Origin: Anthostomella pinea
Lineage: Eukaryota > Ascomycota > Sordariomycetes > Xylariales > Xylariaceae
DNA length: 64,000 bases
Direction: 5' to 3'
Assembly: GCA_963556695.1 (NCBI GenBank)
Contig: CAUWAG010000010.1
Span: 5,828,001-5,892,000, forward strand
In this document: positions 58,064 to 64,000 of the stretch, in pieces
Layout: every line of letters begins with the position of its first letter
How positions within the stretch are numbered: position 1 is the first letter of the stretch
Program-made: the position numbers and the translations under genes
The notes under the pieces: generated by a model
What the model was told of the DNA's origin: nothing
Database searches by the model: none
What the model saw: the letters and a program-made list of their open reading frames with translations, nothing else

Positions 58064-58549
58064 CCTGCCGGCTCGGAGTCGGATCTGGTTGGACTCGCGC
58101 GCATCTACCATCTACCGTCTACCGGCTACATCTGCACATAGTTTCTTGTACTAACGTTCCCTGGTCGGAGGATACGCGGTGGTGGTTTCGAGCTGTTGGG
58201 TAATGGCTGGCGGCGCGCGGTATAATGGTAGATAGAATAAGGGATGGATGCGTGCATGGATGGATGGATGGACGCAATCCAATGGATGGCAACCTGGCTG
58301 GCTGAGCCGAGAACCACGTTGTGGGATGACGTGTGAGTGGACGGCCAGCTGCCCGCCAACGGACACCTGCAGCGCCCAAAAATAACTAAATTGAAGGGAC
58401 CTAGGTACATACCACCCGCGAATAGAAAAAATGTCGAGGTATCAAATGCTTGACTAATAGATCTGTCGCACCATTCTTCTGAAGCCATCGCGTAATATGC
58501 GAATTTCCGCACTTGGGCAGTTGTTGTTTTATCATTATCCAGTCGCGAC
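58064..58549. promoter_or_regulatory. Bidirectional promoter region between SNARE and methyltransferase genes
   Basis: A 486-bp gap separates two divergent start codons. It contains a (GGAT)n-like stretch at about 58255-58272. No open frame of note is present. Shared promoter elements are inferred from the arrangement alone. Confidence 0.4.
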
Positions 58550-60364
58550 ATGATACCCTCAAAACCCCTGCCTTACCCAGACTGCTGGAGCGACCCTGAC
58601 GAATATGTCGAGCGGCTCCTGGAGTTCGCGACCACCTCAGAGACCTTCCAGATTCTATGCGGAGGCGTCCACATCCTGGACTTTTTCACGAGCGAGCCGA
58701 GTCTCTTCAGCAGCGTCGTGCCGCCAGACTGGCAAGCTTTCATCCTCCAATGTGATTCTATGAGATTACTAGACCTCCTCATGAGAGACGACCTCGATGC
58801 GCTCGAGGAACAGGAACCCAGGCCGCCTGAGAGTCTTCTGGGGTATATCAGGGACATACGGCGGTTTGCGTTGGCTCGCGAGTGTTCTTCAGATGAGGAC
58901 AAACTGCCGAAGCTGACGCGCCAGGTCTCGGTTGGCATGAAGCCGAAGAAGATCCACGAGGTGAGGAACTTTGCAAGCTACGTGGGCAAACTCAGCGATG
59001 ATATCGCAGCCGAGTGCCACCAGAAAATCACGCATTTCGTTGATTTCGGCAGCGGCCAAAACTACCTTGGACGGGCTTTGGCCAGTGCGCCGTACAACAA
59101 GCAGATTGTCGCGGTGGAAGGCAGAGAACACAACATCGCCAGTGCTAAAGAGCTCGACATGTTTGCCGGCGTATCTGAGAAACCCAAGATAATGCGGAAC
59201 AAGAAACTCTTTCTGCAGCAACTCGACAGCATGACTCCTGAGGACAAGTTGGATCCGAAGGCGCTGAGGAGAGCTGCGAAGGCGCTCAAGATTTCCGAGG
59301 ACCATGTCCCCGATTTCCGGCCCAGAGCGGACTTCGAACAACCCGTATACGCCCCTGAGGAGGGCAAAGGCTTCATACGCTATGTTACGGGACGATTAGA
59401 GTCTGGCGACCTGGCAGATGTTGTCGGTCAATTAGAGGAGAAGTCCTTGATTGACAACAACCGGGACCAGAAGGATTTACGTCTCATGGCCATCTCGATC
59501 CATTCATGCGGTAACCTGTCTCATCACGGCATACGCTCGTTGGTATTGAATCCACACGTCCGAGCCATCGCCATCGTAGGCTGTTGCTATAACCTCATGA
59601 CCGAGAAACTAGGCCCTCCTACCTACAAACATCCCTACATGAGACCCAGTCTCCAAGCCATGAACGGCCGTGTGCTTAGGGAGTCAGCAAAGCGAGACCC
59701 TGAAGGGTTCCCCATGAGTGAACGACTGTGCACCTATCAAGGCGATGGTGTTCGTCTGAACATCACCGCGCAAATGATGGCGTGCCAGGCCCCGCAGAAC
59801 TGGTCAGAGGCCGAGAGCGATGCCTTCTTCAACCGACATTACTTCCGCGCCGTGCTGCAGAAGATCTTCCTCGATCGGGGGGTCATCGGGAAGATCTACC
59901 ACCACAACGGAGGAGGCGAAGCACCACAAGAAAGCGCCGCCGACGACGGCTCACCGCAGAGTAGTCCGTTCAACACAAGCACCAACCCGGTCATCATCGG
60001 CTCCCTCCGCAAAGCCTGCTACACCTCGTTCCAGGCCTACGTGAGAGGAGCAATAACAAAACTGACCACCAACTCCGAGTACCACTCCTACAGCGCCACG
60101 ATCCGCGAGAAGATGGGCAGCATCACCGACGACGAGATCACGCGGTACGAGGCCGTCTACGGCCCGCGGAAGCGGGAGATCAGCGCGGTGTGGAGCCTGA
60201 TGGCATTCAGCGCCGTCGTCGTCGAGTCGCTGATCGTGACGGACCGGTGGCTATTCCTCCGGCAGCACTCGGATCTCGTCAAGCACTGTTGGGCTGAGAC
60301 GGTCTTTGACTATCGGGAGAGTCCCCGAAATCTGGTGGTTGTCGGGATCAAGCGACCTGATTGA
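58550..60364 (+). CDS. METTL25/RRNAD1-like methyltransferase-domain protein
   Basis: A single exon of 604 residues. An N-terminal helical region precedes the conserved segment KIHEVRNFA, then the SAM-binding motif I HFVDFGSGQNYLGRAL (about residues 163-178) and VAVEGREHNI (motif II acidic residue). The central part is a charged insertion. The domain resumes with AISIHSCGNLSHHGIRSL and AIVGCCYNLMTEK, matching the HxCGxL and CCY motifs of the METTL25 family. The C-terminal third completes the fold. The human relative METTL25B/RRNAD1 is a predicted methyltransferase with a poorly known substrate; the substrate here is unknown. The start is the only in-frame ATG before the conserved region. Confidence 0.88.
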   Translation: MIPSKPLPYPDCWSDPDEYVERLLEFATTSETFQILCGGVHILDFFTSEPSLFSSVVPPDWQAFILQCDSMRLLDLLMRDDLDALEEQEPRPPESLLGYIRDIRRFALARECSSDEDKLPKLTRQVSVGMKPKKIHEVRNFASYVGKLSDDIAAECHQKITHFVDFGSGQNYLGRALASAPYNKQIVAVEGREHNIASAKELDMFAGVSEKPKIMRNKKLFLQQLDSMTPEDKLDPKALRRAAKALKISEDHVPDFRPRADFEQPVYAPEEGKGFIRYVTGRLESGDLADVVGQLEEKSLIDNNRDQKDLRLMAISIHSCGNLSHHGIRSLVLNPHVRAIAIVGCCYNLMTEKLGPPTYKHPYMRPSLQAMNGRVLRESAKRDPEGFPMSERLCTYQGDGVRLNITAQMMACQAPQNWSEAESDAFFNRHYFRAVLQKIFLDRGVIGKIYHHNGGGEAPQESAADDGSPQSSPFNTSTNPVIIGSLRKACYTSFQAYVRGAITKLTTNSEYHSYSATIREKMGSITDDEITRYEAVYGPRKREISAVWSLMAFSAVVVESLIVTDRWLFLRQHSDLVKHCWAETVFDYRESPRNLVVVGIKRPD

Positions 60365-63300
60365 TCCCTGACAGCGGGCGGCATCTAGATCCGGGATTTG
60401 AGTGCCATTACTTTGTTCCGTAGCTCACGATGACTTACTTCCGAGGTTATTGTGAGGGGGGTTGGCCAGTTGATATCCGACCAACTACCACGTCAGATAC
60501 TGCAGAATCCAAAGACCCAATTGTTGTACCCATCATGACCCGAGATCTTGCGCTAGTTCCCGCGACGAGTTCAAGTTGACCGTCGTCGGTTACCTATCAG
60601 CCCCGCAACAGATCTCATGACGGTTTCAGGTGATAGGTCGGTTATCGGACAAACTGAGACGACAACCGATCATCCATCCACCAGAACCTGATGTCATGCA
60701 TGAACCTGCGTCGTGATATCATATATGTTGTGGACTGTGGCAGGACAGCAGAGTGCAGATGGTACTTGACCTACGCTTGACACTGAGCAGTGCAGCCAAT
60801 TCTGGAGAGCCCGGGTTTCAATGTTTATTCAAGCGATCAGGTCGGAAAGACGCCGGTGGCTCTGCTCTGTCTTGCTGGGCTCCACGAGCTGCACATATCG
60901 AGAAGGCCCTTCTCAGAAGGGGCTTGTCTACCTACAGTACCTATTCGCTGACCGAGAGCTATGGAGACATGCCAGGTTGAGCTGGAACCCACTATGCGAT
61001 GCGGAAACATCCGTCAGTCTTCCTGACGAGCTCGCACACGAGATACCCGCCTGGCCCGCGTAGGCTGTAGCTAGCTCTACCTGCAAGTCATACCATGAGG
61101 AGAAATCTACTAACGAAATCCTTCACGCCCACCGCCACCCCACCTCGGCTGTCCCATAAGGGACCCGGCAGCAATAAACCCCCAATACCAATATACATAG
61201 TCAGGGCTACGAACTGCTGCCAGGCAGGGTCGATATTTGTGATGTAGGTATGGCTACGATGACGACGACGACGACGACGACGGAAGCCAGCTCTTCTTAT
61301 TTACCGAAACCCACTCGATAACGGTAAGCATGAAGTTGCCCGCTCCAAGGATGGTTACACACGGCTTTGGAGAGCCTCTGGAACTGGACCCCTGGACCAT
61401 GACACCCGCGGTTGCGTTCCTGTGCAGCTCATAACGGAGCCGCGGCATTATTGGTCGGGGACCCCCAACCTCGACCAGACGTGGTGGGACAGGCAGAGAT
61501 GCCGTGCAGATTCCAAATTTGCCACCATATATTTTCAACCAGCTAAGGGATGTAGCTACATTGGTTTCCATTGAGGTCAATGGATATGGGAATTGGTAAT
61601 TTGATGTGATGTTCAATGGACAGGATTCCGTAGAATTCCACCACTCTGCTGGCCACCCACGCTCGCTTAAGCAGAGTCGGCGATTCGAGATGGGCAAATG
61701 CGGGGCAGAGCATCCAGGAACTCAAGACTCAAGGGACGAAAGCACAGAGAATACAACATAAGGGTATACTCGACTTCACCACCTTCGGTTAACTACTGGA
61801 GTACCTAACATCGATATGTACCTCTGGACGAGGTCACATTTGCACGTTGAATTGTTTAATAATAAGACATCTGGACCTTTGCCCGCAGTTCCACAGAGGC
61901 TGGACTACTCTATAGCAAGCCATAAGTAATATAGGGCCCCTCTACGGCCTCTCACCCTCTCCAACAGACATCATCACGCAGCATTGTCTCACAACTCTTG
62001 CAGGGTTCGCAAGAGTTGCAGGTTACACAACACCCGGGAACATTGTTGTAAAGCTCGAAAGCGACCCCCACGTCTGAACCATGAACCATGGACTCGCATA
62101 TGTACTCCACAATCCTAGAGTGCAGTCCTGCAAGACGCGCCCAAAGCGAGCTAGCTCTCACGACATGTCGACCACAGAATGGACGAGGACAGGCCTGGTA
62201 GTCCCCTGGGGGGAGGCTGGGTGTGACTCTCGACCGGCCTGCCTGCACGCAACAGCCCGCGGGTTACCCCTTTCGGGGCAGCAGAGATGGCGTGCATGAA
62301 GGCTCCCTGCTCGTGCCCAGGAACACGCAGCGCGTGGGTTAACCGTTCACGATGCGACTGGACGAAGGGACGAGGGGACGACGACATATTGCAACATGAC
62401 CGGCGAAGATACATAATAAATATAAATAAGGTTGCGAACCCCCCCCACCTCGGGCCTCGGTCGCCTCCCGTCCACCGGTCGGTCTGGCACAGGAGTCACC
62501 GACGGATACTGTACCGGTGCACTTCTCACGACGGCTCGTTCCTGTTGGTCCAGTCGAGGGCTCGTTCGTCCTGGGGATCTGCTTTGGGCTCTCTGCAGGG
62601 TACAGCCAGCACCTTGCCATCCGCGGTCGATACTTGATGAGCAAGCAAGCCCGTGCTGCCTGCTGCCGTGGAACACCACATCGGCCTTGGACCTTTCTGG
62701 CCCGCCGTTGGCAGCGCAGATCTGCAAATCCCGTCTGCGACTCTGCAGCTTTACGTCGCTGCTACTACACCACCACCACCACCACCACCACCACAGCTCC
62801 ATCTCGCATCATCATCATCAGTGGTGCCATGTTGCCCCTGCAGTATCCATATCCACATTGACTCGGGAGGAGATGGTTCAAAAAGAGGCGCCCTTTCAGC
62901 TGAGAAATAATTATTAGGTCGGGGTATCTTCAGCGTTCTGGCATGTGTGTAGAAACTGCTCCATCAGCTCTACTGCCATCTACACCCCGCCTGGACTAGC
63001 CTCAGTCCGGTGGTCCACAGCAGCTCCGACTGACAGCCCGATCTCTACCTGACACATCGCAGGTGGGCTTCTATACTTTATCCTGACATATTTCTCTTTG
63101 TTGTGTCTGCCCAACCTGCCAACCTACCCCTACTTTACCAACTGGACGCCGGTTTCGTTAGTCCAGCCGTCGACTCATTCCTTCTTTCTTCCCGCCCATC
63201 TCACAAAGAAAACAAACATTCGACCCGAGTCACGCATTCACACTTCGAGGAACGCCAAGGCCAATCATCGAATATAAGACTACGTCTCGAAAGGGGTGTC

Positions 63301-63483
63301 ATTGTCGGAGTTCGCCAATCACGACTCGCCGTCCTCACACACACTTATACCCATCTCCCGGCAACCCCTCACCACCAAACTCTGTCTGTGCTTTTTTAGG
63401 GGTCCCCGTCCCCGATTTTCGGGGCTCCGAATGTGTCGACGACCATCTGCGGTTCCAGACGTCACAAATCCAGCATCGATACA
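60365..63483. other. Long intergenic region with simple repeats
   Basis: No gene is supported across 3.1 kb. Simple repeats are (GAC)7 at 61261-61281 and (CAC)n at about 62767-62794, which produce Ser-, His- or Pro-rich spurious frames. The final few hundred bases are C/T-rich, consistent with a promoter and leader for the gene starting at 63484. Confidence 0.5.
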
Positions 63484-64000
63484 ATGAACGCCCAGATATC
63501 GTTTCTGGTGAGTAGCTATTTTTCTGTTTTAATTTTTCTTTGGTTGCAGATTGATCTCAGCCCCTTGCTTCAAATCCTTCTTGTGCAACACCACGACTTC
63601 CGTCATAAAATCGTCACGCTTCGCTCCTGGCTGCGGGGCACTTCACTTTTATTCGTGTACTTAAGCCAAGCACCACCACCCATCCCACACACTGCATCAC
63701 AAAACCCAGCGAAAGTTCTCGCGAGACGACCCCAAAGAGATCGCAAGTTCTCATCACCATGATGACATAGGAAGGGACCTTCAGCCTAATACATATCCCG
63801 TTGGACCTCTACCCGACCTTTCTGCAGCCCATACTACAAGTCCTCCTCCCCCAGGGCGGAGACGACTCCTTGGCCAATGAGGTCGAGGGCCTCAGCATCG
63901 ACAACAAGCATGGCTTTCTCAACATCAGCATCACGCCCGTCGAGTGCTCGGTCGTGTGCCACTCCAGCTGGGCCAAGAACGTCTTCGAGCCAGTCATCAA
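63484..64000 (+). CDS. CASTOR-like ACT-domain protein, 5' part
   Basis: A 24-nt first exon (63484-63507, MNAQISFL) is joined across a 263-nt intron (GTGAGT...ATAG) to exon 2 starting at 63771, which stays open to the window edge. The joined sequence reads MNAQISFLEGTFSLIHIPLD, then NKHGFLNISITPVECSVVC and WAKNVFEPVI. This matches the N-terminal ACT-type region of the fungal proteins related to human GATSL/CASTOR, amino-acid sensors of the TORC1 pathway. The 'GFLNIS.TP.ECSVVC' stretch is the most diagnostic part. Whether the fungal protein senses an amino acid is not established here. The gene is truncated by the end of the window. Confidence 0.8.

Noticed and set aside
61254..61697. 147-codon minus-strand frame ending in poly-Ser
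   Set aside because: The poly-Ser comes from a (GAC)n microsatellite; the rest shows no similarity.

Overview
The window is nuclear DNA of a filamentous ascomycete, most likely a Sordariomycete. The protein genes carry short GT-AG introns (mostly about 50-120 nt) with CTAAC/CTGAC-type branch sites. The window holds recognisable fungal orthologues (SSD1/GUL-1, GLE1, THO1, a Tlg1-type SNARE, METTL25-type methyltransferase) together with fungus-specific families (HET domain, AflR-like Zn2Cys6, Rds1-type ferritin-like). Extremely AT-rich tracts lie next to GC-rich genes, as expected from repeat-induced point mutation (RIP).

Positions 1-20,500 are an accessory, repeat-laden region. An AT-rich block (about 0.36-3.7 kb) contains two short LTR-like islands, one with a perfect 5-bp target duplication. 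After it come a broken cytochrome P450, an intact AflR-like transcription factor, a HET gene disrupted by a stop and an A14-run frameshift, and an intact 14-TM-type MFS exporter. Next is a decayed Tad1-like LINE (minus strand) carrying a nested SINE (plus strand), then a second AT-rich tract and a broken secreted-protein gene.

The most striking object is the SINE at 15709-16265. It has a tRNA-like head with perfect A and B boxes and a 14-bp target-site duplication. Its last 90 bp match the 3' end of the very LINE it sits in at 84 of 90 positions. This is the signature expected of a SINE mobilised by a partner LINE through a shared 3' tail.

Positions 20,500-44,000 are mostly core genes: a Rho-family GTPase with Rnd-like substitutions; convergent to it, a large DH/PH (RhoGEF-like) protein; a small membrane protein; a peroxisomal enoyl-CoA hydratase/isomerase; a RING-H2 protein; a THO1/SARNP-like SAP protein whose stop codon is followed by an in-frame extension repeating its C-terminal motif; and a secreted Rds1-like ferritin-fold protein. 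Positions 44,000-47,000 are a second small accessory island with tandem and inverted repeats, a gene fragment and a multiply frameshifted HtrL/YibB-like pseudogene.

Positions 48,400-64,000 are again core: SSD1/GUL-1 (1364 aa, catalytic RNB aspartates missing), GLE1, the Tlg1-like SNARE, the METTL25-like methyltransferase, and at the right edge the start of a CASTOR-like ACT-domain gene. No rRNA, CRISPR array or confident stand-alone tRNA gene was found. Splice sites were inferred by eye from consensus signals and reading-frame continuity.
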